Below, piece by piece: positions 7,721-16,091 of a DNA stretch of 64,000 nucleotides. Every line of letters starts with the position of its first letter. The stretch's first letter is position 1. Origin of the DNA: DASYVD01 sp036000545 (GTDB lineage: Bacteria > Actinomycetota > UBA4738 > CALAEC01); assembly GCA_036000545.1 (NCBI GenBank), contig DASYVD010000098.1, positions 1 through 64,000 of the forward strand, written 5' to 3'. The notes below the pieces were generated by a model, which did no database searches, was not told the DNA's origin, and saw only the letters and a program-made list of their open reading frames with translations. Both the position numbers and the translations under genes were made by a program.

Positions 7721-8593
7721 GTGAGCGCCCTCGGCGTTCCCGCCGCCCTTCTCCTCGGCTTGGTGGCTGAGGTCGCCGGCACGCTGGTCCTTCGCTTCAC
7801 CGGCGGGACCCGCCCGTGGTTCCGGCCGGCCAGGGACTTCTGGCGCGACATCAGTCGCCTGGTGCGCCGGCGGGATCGGGCCTCCGCCCTGGAGCTGGTC
7901 GGGACCGCCACCGCGCTGACAGGCGCAGGGCTCGCCGCCGCTGCGGCGATGGGGTTCCTCCGGGGAAGCCCCGCGCTCGTGTACCCCTCGCTGGCCCTCG
8001 CTGTGGTGGGGGGGCACGTGACCGCCTGCCTGGCGCCGGGCGCACGGGGGTGGGAGCGGGCGGGACGGGCTCGGACGGACGCGTTGCTGGCCGAGCCCGC
8101 CTTCGTCCTGGCTCTTGGCGCGGGGCTCCTGCGGTGGGGCGCGTTCGACCTCGAGGCCATCCGGGGAGCCCAACAGGTGCTCGGCCCCGGGATCGCCCTG
8201 GGGCCGCCCGTGGTGGCGGCCGGCCTGATCATCGCCGCGGTGGTGGCCCTGGTGGCGGGAGGATTCCGTTTGCCGCCACTTCGCGAGGGCGGGGGGACGC
8301 AGCGACGCCAGGCGGGCTCCGCCGTGGCCGCCGCGCTGTGTCGGTGGGCCGCAGCGGGAGCCACGGCCATGGTTGTGGCGGTCCTCGTTGCCGGCGGCAG
8401 CTCGCTGTCCCCGGAAGCGGTGGACCCCGTCGCACTGGTCTGGTGGGCCGCGGCGGCCGTCGCGGCCGCCTTCGTCCTGGGGGCCTGCCGGGCGGCTGTT
8501 TCTTTCCTGCCCCTGAGGGTGTCCCGGACCGGCGTCGCCGTCGGCGTCATCGCTCTAGCGGCGGCGGCCGCGACGCTCGTGGCGCTGGGATGA
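7721..8593 (+). CDS. divergent NuoH/HyfC/EchB-like membrane protein
   Basis: 290-residue integral membrane protein with about eight hydrophobic segments and a GTG start. Residues about 8-52 (LLLGLVAEVAGTLVLRF, then RPWFRPARDFWRDISRLVRR) follow the N-terminal pattern of NuoH and HyfC/EchB, the membrane subunit at the base of complex I and group 4 hydrogenases (GL...R.QGR.GP...QP..D...L.R). The rest is alanine/valine rich and strongly diverged. The next gene, 13 bases on, looks like the antiporter-type subunit of the same machinery. No hydrophilic subunit is nearby. The family call is inference; a plain membrane protein is the fallback. Confidence 0.55.
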   Translation: MSALGVPAALLLGLVAEVAGTLVLRFTGGTRPWFRPARDFWRDISRLVRRRDRASALELVGTATALTGAGLAAAAAMGFLRGSPALVYPSLALAVVGGHVTACLAPGARGWERAGRARTDALLAEPAFVLALGAGLLRWGAFDLEAIRGAQQVLGPGIALGPPVVAAGLIIAAVVALVAGGFRLPPLREGGGTQRRQAGSAVAAALCRWAAAGATAMVVAVLVAGGSSLSPEAVDPVALVWWAAAAVAAAFVLGACRAAVSFLPLRVSRTGVAVGVIALAAAAATLVALG

Positions 8594-8606
8594 TCCCTCG
8601 CTCAGC

Positions 8607-10349
8607 ATGACCGATCTCCTTCTTCCCGCTGCCGCGCTCGGCCCGGCCGCAGCGGGAGTGGTGTGGGTGGCCCTGGCCGCGTGGCGGTGGCCCCAGCGAG
8701 CGGCCGGCGCGCTCGTGGCCCTCGCCGCGCACGCGGCGGCCTGGGCGGTGTTGTGGCTCGCGTACCGCGGCGAGTCTCCCGCCTGGCGCAGCCTGGAGGC
8801 CACCCTCCTCGGAGCCAGCGTCCTGGTGGCGACGGAGCTGGCGTTGCTGCTCGTGGCGTTGCGGGCGGAGGGCTTGGGGCGCCGGGGGGCGCTGGGAGTC
8901 GGGGCAGCACTGGGCGTGTCCGCCACGGCGGTTGCCTTCGCGTCGTTCTCCACGAGCCTGGTGGTGCAGGCGCTGTTCCTCCCCGCGGTGACGCTCGCCG
9001 CCGCGCTGGCGGGGCTGTCGGGAACGGGACGTCGCGACGTGGCCGGGGTGCTCGGCCTCGCCGCGGCCGACGTCGCCTGCCTGGCGGGGTTGGCGATCTG
9101 GGTGTCACGCCTCGGAAGCGTGGTCGTGGCGCCGACCGGTTCCCTGGACCTAGGCGGGGCCCTGGTGCTGGCGGGTGCGGCGATCAAGGCGGGCGCCGTT
9201 CCGGGACAGGGCACGTGGCGGCTCGCGGCGACCGGCGGGCCGGGAGCGCCGGTGACCGCCGCCCTCCGCGGACAGGGGATCGCGCTGGCGGTCCTGGCCG
9301 GCGTGGTGGTTTCGGGGAGCGACGGTTCCCTCGTCGTCGCTTCGATCGCCGCAGCTGCTGGACTTGCCGGAGGGATCGCCGCCGCAGTGTCGGCCCACCG
9401 CGGGGGCAGGCTGGCGGGCATGGCCGGCGCCGCGGCGTGTGTGCCGTTCCTGGCTCTGGGCCTGGGCGGCGCCGTGGGGGCCCGGGCTTTCCTCCTCTCC
9501 TTCCCCCCGTTCCTCCTGGCCTCGGGAGCTGCGTTCGCCGCGGGGTGGCCGGGCCCCGAGACCGTGGATCCGCCCCCGCGGGGTGAGGGCGGGGAGGGAA
9601 CGGCGGGGCGGCTTCGCCGGTGGATCGGGGTGCCCGCGGCCCTCGGGGCGGTCGTGTCTTTGGCCGCCCTGCCCGGCGGCGGGGGACATCCGGGCGCCGC
9701 CCTGGCCCTCGACCTCGCCGGGGTCCGGGCCCAGACGGAGGTCCTGTACCTCGGTGTGGCCGCCGCTCTCATGCTCGGCCTGGGGATGGCGGCCGTCGCA
9801 GCGGCCCCGGTGGTGGCGGCAGCCCGGCCTCCCATCCCCGCGGGGTTGGCCTCTCTCGTCACCGGCGCGGCCCTCGTGTACATGGGCTCGCAGCCGGTTC
9901 GCCTCGGCATCGGCTGGTGGCTTCGGATCGAACGGGCTCTCCAGGTCCCCGGGCTGCTGCCCTCTGCCGGGGCGCCTTCCTTCCCCGCCGCCCGGGGGAT
10001 CGACTTGACCCTGGCTCTCGTGCCGGCCGCGGGAGTAGCCCTCCTCATCGCCGTCCTCGGCCGGGGGGTTCGTCCCGGACCAGCGGAGGTCGGCCCGATC
10101 CGCCCGCCGCGAGCGCGAGTGCCCGTGCCAGCGTCGGCCTCAGGAGCGGAGACCATCACCGGAAGGGTGATGGCTGTGAGTAGGCGGGCGCGCGTCATCG
10201 CCCGGGCGGTCGCTGGCCGGTCCGCGCAGCTCCGGGGTCGAGCTCATCGCATGGCCCTGGGCCTGGCGGTGGCCGCGTTGCTGGAGGGCGGGGCCGTGGC
10301 CCTCTCAGTGTTCCTGGTGATGGAAGGCGTCCGCCTGGGCTTCCTCTAG
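8607..10349 (+). CDS. divergent NuoN/NuoL/HyfB-like antiporter-type membrane protein
   Basis: 580-residue membrane protein with roughly 14 hydrophobic segments. Two regions fit the proton-channel core of complex I antiporter-like subunits: ATELALLLVALRAEG (Glu77, position of the conserved TM5 glutamate) and LAGAAIKAGAVPGQGTW followed by GPGAPVTAAL (Lys194, position of the TM7 lysine and the GP.PVSAL motif). The usual histidines and the TM8 lysine are missing. A cytoplasmic linker at about 310-335 (GPETVDPPPRGEGGEG) splits the protein. It is paired with the NuoH/HyfC-like gene just upstream. Possible roles are ion translocation or a relic of an energy-converting complex; both are inference. 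Confidence 0.55.
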   Translation: MTDLLLPAAALGPAAAGVVWVALAAWRWPQRAAGALVALAAHAAAWAVLWLAYRGESPAWRSLEATLLGASVLVATELALLLVALRAEGLGRRGALGVGAALGVSATAVAFASFSTSLVVQALFLPAVTLAAALAGLSGTGRRDVAGVLGLAAADVACLAGLAIWVSRLGSVVVAPTGSLDLGGALVLAGAAIKAGAVPGQGTWRLAATGGPGAPVTAALRGQGIALAVLAGVVVSGSDGSLVVASIAAAAGLAGGIAAAVSAHRGGRLAGMAGAAACVPFLALGLGGAVGARAFLLSFPPFLLASGAAFAAGWPGPETVDPPPRGEGGEGTAGRLRRWIGVPAALGAVVSLAALPGGGGHPGAALALDLAGVRAQTEVLYLGVAAALMLGLGMAAVAAAPVVAAARPPIPAGLASLVTGAALVYMGSQPVRLGIGWWLRIERALQVPGLLPSAGAPSFPAARGIDLTLALVPAAGVALLIAVLGRGVRPGPAEVGPIRPPRARVPVPASASGAETITGRVMAVSRRARVIARAVAGRSAQLRGRAHRMALGLAVAALLEGGAVALSVFLVMEGVRLGFL

Positions 10350-10393
10350 GTCCCTCGGCCACCGGGCGTTTCGGGCAATCCGGGCCGGGTACA

Positions 10394-12475
10394 ATGCAAG
10401 CGCTCGTGGCGACCACTCGGACACGCCAGACCCTCACGCCGCGGAGCAATCGGAAGCACGCGAAGAGGAAGGGCACGTCGTCAAGACGACGCGCCGGCTT
10501 CTTCCGGCGGTTCTGGTGGCTCTGGGCCCCGCCCTTGGGGCTCTTCCTCGGGGCGTTCCTGGTCCTGGCCATCGTGTACTCGCAGCTTCGGCTCCCGGAC
10601 CCCGATCCCCAGGCCCTCACCACTCGCCTCTACGACGTCGATGGGCGCCTGCTGGCGACGCTCCACGCGGGGGAGAACCGGGTGGCTATCCCGCTCCAGC
10701 GGATGCCCATGCACCTCCGGCAGGCTGTCCTGGCCGCGGAGGACGCCGGGTTCTACCGCCACCACGGGATCAGCTTCACGGGGATCCTCCGGGCGGCGTG
10801 GGCCAACGTCAGCAACCGGGAGATCACACAGGGAGGATCGACCATCACCCAGCAGTACGTGCGCAACGCGTTCTCCGCCGTGGGCACGGAGCAGAGTTAC
10901 ACGCGCAAGCTGAAGGAGATCCTCCTGTCCCTGAAGCTCGAGCAGAAGCTGTCCAAGAACCAGATCCTGGGGAGCTACCTGAACACGATCTACCTGGGCC
11001 ATGGCGCCTACGGCGCGCAGGCGGCGGCCCGGACGTATTTCGGGGGCTCCGCGAACGAGCTCTCGCTCTCGCAGTCGGCCACCCTCGCCGGGGTCATCGC
11101 CGCCCCCGAGTACTACGAGCCGTCCAAGTTCCCCGAGCGGGCCACGGAGCGCCGGAACTGGGTCCTGGCTCGGATGGTCCAACTGGGGTTCATCCCCCTC
11201 GAGGAGGCGGAGGAGGCAGCGGCGGAACCCGTCGAGACGGTGGCCGAACCGGCGGAGGTTCGCACCAGCCGGGCCCCGTACTTCGTCGACTTCACGAAGC
11301 GGTACCTGGAGCGGAAGTACGGCGTGCAGACCACGTTCACCGGCGGCCTCCGGGTCCGCACCTCGCTCGACCTGGACCAGCAGCGCGCCGCCGAGGAGGC
11401 CATCGCCGCACACCTCAGCGAGCCGGGTGACCCGTCGGTGGCTCTGGTGTCGATGCGAGTGGACACGGGGGAGATCACCGCCATGGTAGGGGGCCGCAAC
11501 TTCGCCAGGGCCAAGTACAACCTGGCGACGGGGGACGGCACCCCCGGCCGCCAGGCGGGGTCGGCGTTCAAGACCTTCACCCTCACGGCCGCGGTTCAGG
11601 ACGGGATCTCCCTGAGGTCCCGGTTCGAGGGGCCGTCCCAGATCGACATCGACGACCCCGAGTGCGGGGGTTGGTCGCCCTCGAACTACTCCGACAGCGG
11701 CGTGGGGACCATGGACCTGGTCCAGGCCACCGCCAACTCCGTCAACACGATCTTCGCCCAGCTGGTGGTGAAGGTCGGCCCAGACCGGGTGGCGCGGACC
11801 GCACGGTCGATGGGGATCCGGAGCCCCCTTGGCGACCCCGTCCCCTGCTCGATCACCCTGGGAACCAAGGAGGTCACCCCCCTCGAGATGACGAACGCGT
11901 ACGCGACTCTGGCATCACTGGGCATCCGCCACCGGCCCACCCCAGTTCGCGTCGCTCGAGGACCCGATGGGGTCCTCGAGCGGGTCAGCAGGGAGGGCGT
12001 TCCCGTCATGGACGAGAACACCGCCGCCCAGGTGATCTACGCGCTGAAACAGGTGGTGTGTTGCGGCACCGGGAGCGGGGCGTACTTCGGCGTCCCCATA
12101 TTCGGTAAGACCGGAACCACCGACGACCACGCCGACGCGTGGTTCTGCGGCGCAAGCACCCTGTACGCGGCGTGCGTGTGGGTGGGGTACCCGAAGGGAC
12201 GCATCCCGATGGAGGACGTCCACGGGATCTCGGTCACCGGAGGCTCGTTCCCCGCGGCGATCTGGCACGATTTCATGGCCGCGATCCATGCGGGTCTGGA
12301 GGTTCCGGACTTCCCGGAGCCGGACCTGACCGGCGAGGTGATCAACGCGGCGCCCTCGCCGTCCCCATCACCTTCGCCGTCACCGTCCCCGACGAAGAAG
12401 CCGAAACCGACACCCACCCCGTCGGTCTCACTTCTTCCCACGCCGACGCCGTCGCCGGAAGAAGAGGGGCCGTGA
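10394..12475 (+). CDS. ponA: class A penicillin-binding protein (glycosyltransferase/transpeptidase)
   Basis: Bifunctional peptidoglycan synthase, 693 residues. Basic N-terminal tail, one membrane anchor (about 36-58), GT51 domain with catalytic Glu116 in AEDAGFYRHHG and QGGSTITQQYVRN, then a transpeptidase domain with Ser390 in GSAFK, SVN at 449-451 and KTGT at 572-575. The tail (from about 655) is a Pro-Ser/Thr-rich extracellular stretch with many SP repeats. It corresponds to ponA1 in the mycobacterial gene order. The ATG overlaps a TACAAT -10-like sequence (10390-10395), so an in-frame GTG at 10406 may be the true start; the affected residues are in the cytoplasmic tail. Confidence 0.95.
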   Translation: MQALVATTRTRQTLTPRSNRKHAKRKGTSSRRRAGFFRRFWWLWAPPLGLFLGAFLVLAIVYSQLRLPDPDPQALTTRLYDVDGRLLATLHAGENRVAIPLQRMPMHLRQAVLAAEDAGFYRHHGISFTGILRAAWANVSNREITQGGSTITQQYVRNAFSAVGTEQSYTRKLKEILLSLKLEQKLSKNQILGSYLNTIYLGHGAYGAQAAARTYFGGSANELSLSQSATLAGVIAAPEYYEPSKFPERATERRNWVLARMVQLGFIPLEEAEEAAAEPVETVAEPAEVRTSRAPYFVDFTKRYLERKYGVQTTFTGGLRVRTSLDLDQQRAAEEAIAAHLSEPGDPSVALVSMRVDTGEITAMVGGRNFARAKYNLATGDGTPGRQAGSAFKTFTLTAAVQDGISLRSRFEGPSQIDIDDPECGGWSPSNYSDSGVGTMDLVQATANSVNTIFAQLVVKVGPDRVARTARSMGIRSPLGDPVPCSITLGTKEVTPLEMTNAYATLASLGIRHRPTPVRVARGPDGVLERVSREGVPVMDENTAAQVIYALKQVVCCGTGSGAYFGVPIFGKTGTTDDHADAWFCGASTLYAACVWVGYPKGRIPMEDVHGISVTGGSFPAAIWHDFMAAIHAGLEVPDFPEPDLTGEVINAAPSPSPSPSPSPSPTKKPKPTPTPSVSLLPTPTPSPEEEGP

Positions 12476-12505
12476 GGGCCTGTTCCGTCTGAGGGTCTAG
12501 AGGAC

Positions 12506-12533
12506 GCTGCCGCCTCCGTCAGGCGGCGGCAGC
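12506..12533. terminator. GC-rich hairpin after ponA, no clear T-run
   Basis: GCTGCCGCC at 12506-12514 is the reverse complement of GGCGGCAGC at 12525-12533; an alternative pairing gives GCCGCCT with a 5-base loop. It lies between convergent genes and could stop transcription from both sides, but a T-run is absent and part of it is coding on the minus strand. Confidence 0.3.
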
Positions 12534-12734
12534 CTCACGGAACGACAGCACGTAGGCCGTCCCGTCCATGGTGTTCCGGACCCGCAGGTGCATTAGCTCG
12601 GATAGAGGGTCCTGGACCAGATCCTCGATGGTCCAGTCCTGCTTCAACTCCACCGCCACGAACTCCGACCCGTCCGCCCGGTAGGCGATCACTTTGCGGC
12701 CCGCGGTCTCGTATCGGTACATGGCTCGTTGCAC
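12519..12734 (-). CDS. small hypothetical protein
   Basis: About 71 residues: MQRAMYRYETAGRKVIAYRA, then EFVAVELKQDWTIEDLVQDP and MHLRVRNTMDGTAYVLSF. No recognised family. It has ordinary codon use and no membrane segment. Starts at GTG 12734, ATG 12722 or GTG 12803 are all possible; a GGGGGA stretch lies just before 12734. Its 3' end overlaps a GC-rich inverted repeat (12506-12533) that may be the end signal of ponA. Could be a false gene, but the reading is cleaner than the alternatives. Confidence 0.45.
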   Translation of the reverse strand: MQRAMYRYETAGRKVIAYRADGSEFVAVELKQDWTIEDLVQDPLSELMHLRVRNTMDGTAYVLSFREAAAA

Positions 12735-12881
12735 GTCTCCCCCGATCAGGCTCCTGGCGTGTTCATAACTCTTCCCTAGGTTTCGACGATGTAACCGAGA
12801 CACCCTTCCCTTCCTCGGATGTTGTCCCGATTTAGAGATGCGCCGGAGTCGACCGTGGAGGGTCAGGTCGCGTAGTCCGCG

Positions 12882-13520
12882 CTATTCGATCAGTCGGCGG
12901 CGGAGGGCCTCGGCGACCGCGGCCGTCCGGTCGGTGGCCCCGAGCTTCTGGTAGATGTGCTCCAGGTGGGTCTTCACCGTGTCGGGGCTGATGAACAGCT
13001 TCTCGGCGATGTCCCGGTTGGTGTGCCCGAACGCCAGCAGCTGGAGGATCTCCACCTCGCGCTCGGTGAGGCTCTGGGCCGTGCGCTCCCGATGCTTGGC
13101 CACGTTCAGCTCGTCGGCCAGGACCACCACGAGCTGGGGGTCGATGACCATGTTCCCCCCGGCCACGAGCCGGACCGTTTGGGTGAGGTGCTCGGCGTCC
13201 CGGGCCTTGAGCACGTACCCTCGGGCCCCCGCCCGAACCGCTTCCACCACGAAGTGCCGGTCGTCGTAGGCGGTCAGCATGACGATCCCGGTCTCCGGAT
13301 GGCGGGCGCTGATGGTCCGTGCCGCCTCCAGCCCGTCCATCTGCGGCATCCGGATGTCCATGAGGGCGATGTCGGGGCGCTCCCGTTCCACCAGATCAAC
13401 GGCCTCTCCTCCGGTGGATGCCTCGCCGACCACCTCGATGCCCTCGGCCATCTCGAGGTAGCGACGAAGCCCTTGGCGCACGAGCGAGTGGTCGTCGGCG
13501 ATCACGACCCGGATGGACAC
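12882..13520 (-). CDS. NarL/FixJ-family response regulator (REC-LuxR)
   Basis: 212-residue two-component regulator. The receiver domain has the acidic pocket (IADDHS), phosphoacceptor Asp55 in ALMDIRMPQMDG and the conserved Lys in GYVLKA; the C-terminal LuxR helix-turn-helix reads LTEREVEILQLLAFGHTNRD and FISPDTVKTHLEHIYQKL. The start is GTG 13520 with a GGGAGGGG ribosome site; the longer reading from 13580 has no such site. No sensor kinase is adjacent, so the partner lies elsewhere. It sits between the cell-wall synthase and two glycosyltransferases, but nothing in the sequence shows that it controls them. Confidence 0.92.
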   Translation of the reverse strand: MSIRVVIADDHSLVRQGLRRYLEMAEGIEVVGEASTGGEAVDLVERERPDIALMDIRMPQMDGLEAARTISARHPETGIVMLTAYDDRHFVVEAVRAGARGYVLKARDAEHLTQTVRLVAGGNMVIDPQLVVVLADELNVAKHRERTAQSLTEREVEILQLLAFGHTNRDIAEKLFISPDTVKTHLEHIYQKLGATDRTAAVAEALRRRLIE

Positions 13521-13614
13521 TGCCCCTCCCTTCGCGAGCGGCTGAATTCTAGGCCGTGGCGGCGACGCGGTCGACCGCATTGCGCGGCCACCGGATCTGG
13601 GCCCGAGGTGGTCC

Positions 13615-14844
13615 TCAGAAGACGTAGTACCAGTCCACGAAGAGGACGGTCATGACCCCCAGGCCGGCGGCGAAGACGGCCACCACGGTCTCGTGGACCC
13701 ACCGCCGCCGGCCGGCAAGGACGGCGGGGGCCCAGAACAGCGGGAACAGCGTCAGGAGAAACCGAGGGAGCGACATGAACGGCCGTCCCGGAAACGCCAG
13801 CGCGAGGGGCGCCAGAAGGCTCGCCCAGGCATAGACGGAGAAGGCGGGTCGAACCCGCAGGACAAGCCACCCCGCCGCGGCGAGGGCGGGCACAACCACG
13901 AGCCAGTCCAGGAGGTGATAGCCGGCCGGATAGACACCCGGCCACCGGAACGCCTCTCGGGTCCCCGCCGCGATGGTCTCCCACGGAAGTGTCGGCTCGC
14001 GCTGCCACGTGGCTTGCTGGTGGAGCGGGGCCAGCCAGTCCCCGGACGTTCGCCACCAGTAGAAGAGGTACAGGGCCGTGCCCAGGACGGCCACCGCGGA
14101 CCACAGGAGCGGGCCGACCGGGCTCTCCCGCCGCTCCCGCCACCGCTGGATCGCCTCCACCGCCAGCGGAAGCGGTAGCAGGACGCCCACGCTCCTGGTT
14201 GCCGAGGCCAGGGCTCCGGCCAGGCCGGCCACTGCCCAGCGCGCCCGCCGGGCGGCCGCCAGAGACGACACCGCAAGCAACAGGAACAGCGACTCGGAGT
14301 ACGGGGCAAAGAAGAAGAACGCGGTGGGAAACACCGCCAGGTACAGGACCGCGCGGCGCGCCGTGGCCTCGTCGAAGTCCCACTCGGTGAGGAGATAGAA
14401 GACCACCAGCGCGCCGAAGAACGCCGCGTGCGAGATGAGCAAGGCCGCGGCGAGGGGATGCCCGCCGAGGAGAGGGGCCACGATCCTGATGGCTAGGGGA
14501 TACAGAGGGAAGAAGGCGGCGCTTCCATCTCCGTCGACGTAGCTCCCTGTGGCCACCCGGAGGAACCACAGCCCGTCGAAGCGCTCCCACGCGGTGACCA
14601 GGTTCTGCCATCCCTGTTCGAGCGGCGGGGCCGGCCATCCCGGCGCGCCCACCGCGTCGAACGCCGGCAGGACGGCGAGTGCCACCATGGCCAGGATGGC
14701 CAGTCCCACCCGGACCCCGAGGAAGACACCCAGGCAGTAGCGCACCGCGCGGCGGATGCGGTCTCGCTTCTCGGCCCTGCTCTCAGGGGTCGCCGGCGCC
14801 CCCGAGTGGATGGGCTCCCGGGTCCGAACCACCGGGTCGTTCAC
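13615..14844 (-). CDS. PIG-V-like GT-C mannosyltransferase
   Basis: Polytopic membrane glycosyltransferase, about 409 residues. After a short cytoplasmic N-terminus and first helix comes the acidic loop ERFDGLWFLRVATGSYVDGD, then AAFFPLYPLAIR, matching the mannosyltransferase (PIG-V type) family that uses lipid-linked sugar donors outside the membrane. About ten hydrophobic segments. The start GTG 14844 overlaps the stop of the upstream GT87 gene (GTGA), implying coupled translation. A reading extended to 15471 would cover much of that neighbour and is rejected. Likely role: glycosylation of a cell-envelope lipid or protein; acceptor unknown. Confidence 0.8.
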   Translation of the reverse strand: MNDPVVRTREPIHSGAPATPESRAEKRDRIRRAVRYCLGVFLGVRVGLAILAMVALAVLPAFDAVGAPGWPAPPLEQGWQNLVTAWERFDGLWFLRVATGSYVDGDGSAAFFPLYPLAIRIVAPLLGGHPLAAALLISHAAFFGALVVFYLLTEWDFDEATARRAVLYLAVFPTAFFFFAPYSESLFLLLAVSSLAAARRARWAVAGLAGALASATRSVGVLLPLPLAVEAIQRWRERRESPVGPLLWSAVAVLGTALYLFYWWRTSGDWLAPLHQQATWQREPTLPWETIAAGTREAFRWPGVYPAGYHLLDWLVVVPALAAAGWLVLRVRPAFSVYAWASLLAPLALAFPGRPFMSLPRFLLTLFPLFWAPAVLAGRRRWVHETVVAVFAAGLGVMTVLFVDWYYVF

Positions 14845-16028
14845 GCGGCCTCCGGGACCGGCTGGGCCGCGGAGGCGGCCGGCTCGGGTGCCAGGGTCCG
14901 CAGCCACGCGGCCACACAGACCACGAGCACGACTGCCCGCACGATCAGGGCCACCTCGAACGCTTCGAACGGCAACCCTCCGTACCCACCTTGCTCCGCG
15001 AACCACAGGAACCGCGTCACGAACACGGCCGCGTTCGCCGCTTCGAACGCGACGAACAGCCGCCAGTCCGGGAGCACGAGGGCGAACCATGGGAGGAGCC
15101 ACAGGGTCCACTGCGGGGAGAACACCTTTCCGGTGAGCAGATAGCACACGAGGAAGGCGAACCCGAGCGTCCACCGCTCGAAGCTCGCGCTGCGCATGAC
15201 CGCGACGCGCCACACGATGGCGCACGCAGCGGCGAACGCTACGAATGCCAGGAGGTTCACGCTCGTAGCCGAGAAGGTGAACCCGAAATGGCGCTCGAGG
15301 AGGAACCACACGGTGTCCCAGTCGGCGGGCCGCTCCGCATTGAACTCGAAGGCGGAGAACCACCGCCTCGGGGCGACGGCGGCGAACGGGAGGTTGACCG
15401 CCACCCATGCGAGGATGGCGGCGCCGGCCAGACGCTGTGCATCCTCCCGCCGCCCTTCCTTCGCTCGCCACGCCGAGAGCGGCACGACCAGGAAGCCGGG
15501 ATACGGGATCTTGATCGCGGAGGCCAGGCCGAGGAAGGCTCCGGCCGGGCCGTCACGTCTTCGGAGGTAGGCGGCAGTTCCAACGGTCGCCAGCGCGACG
15601 AGCGGCAGGTCCCAGTTCATGAACCCGTAGATCAAGAGGGTCGGGGCCCCCGCGAAGAACAGCGCCTTCATCCCCACCAGCCGGTAGAGCACCCAGGACG
15701 TGACGAGAGCGGCGACGGTCCACAGGAGCACGGTCCAGTTGAAGAAGGAGACCGGCGACGTTGCCGGCAGGCTCACCAGGCGCATCAGGTAGGTGGTCCC
15801 GGCCGGGTATTTCTCCATCTCGACGGCCGGCGGCGTGCCCTCCTCTCCGATCGCCGAGAGGGCGAAGACATCCGAGTAGCAGAGCCGGGTGTACTGCCTC
15901 CCGTCCCACGGGCCGATGAGACAGGGGAGCTTCAGGAGGTAGCCAAAGGCGAGGGTCAGGAGCGTGACCCCGAGGACGACCCCTACGCCCGTCGGCGGGA
16001 TGCGCGGGGGGGTAGCTCGCCCGGACAC
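14841..16028 (-). CDS. GT87/DUF2029-type membrane glycosyltransferase (Rv0051-like)
   Basis: 395-residue polytopic protein of the GT-C fold. The long first loop contains DGRQYTRLCYSDVF and VEMEKYPAGTTYLM, the pattern (CYSD, then EYP) of actinobacterial GT87 proteins such as Rv0051, and FMNWDLPLVALA follows. About eleven hydrophobic segments. In mycobacteria the homolog follows ponA1 and precedes rpsF, and this gene has the same relative place though on the opposite strand. It is co-transcribed with the PIG-V-like gene downstream. Donor is probably a polyprenyl-phosphate sugar, by family knowledge. Confidence 0.8.
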   Translation of the reverse strand: MSGRATPPRIPPTGVGVVLGVTLLTLAFGYLLKLPCLIGPWDGRQYTRLCYSDVFALSAIGEEGTPPAVEMEKYPAGTTYLMRLVSLPATSPVSFFNWTVLLWTVAALVTSWVLYRLVGMKALFFAGAPTLLIYGFMNWDLPLVALATVGTAAYLRRRDGPAGAFLGLASAIKIPYPGFLVVPLSAWRAKEGRREDAQRLAGAAILAWVAVNLPFAAVAPRRWFSAFEFNAERPADWDTVWFLLERHFGFTFSATSVNLLAFVAFAAACAIVWRVAVMRSASFERWTLGFAFLVCYLLTGKVFSPQWTLWLLPWFALVLPDWRLFVAFEAANAAVFVTRFLWFAEQGGYGGLPFEAFEVALIVRAVVLVVCVAAWLRTLAPEPAASAAQPVPEAA

Positions 16029-16091
16029 CCCCCGATTATCGAGGATGGGTGCCGAGCCAAGCGCCCACCTGGCAGGAGATTGGTCGTTCGA

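Noticed and set aside
8555..10198. 547-residue minus-strand frame opposite the antiporter-like gene
   Set aside because: Ala/Pro/Arg/Thr-rich with no domain; the plus-strand reading has membrane helices in the right places.
13615..15471. 618-residue version of the PIG-V-like gene
   Set aside because: The first 200 residues overlap the GT87 gene and show no homology pattern; the GTGA overlap at 14844 is a better start.
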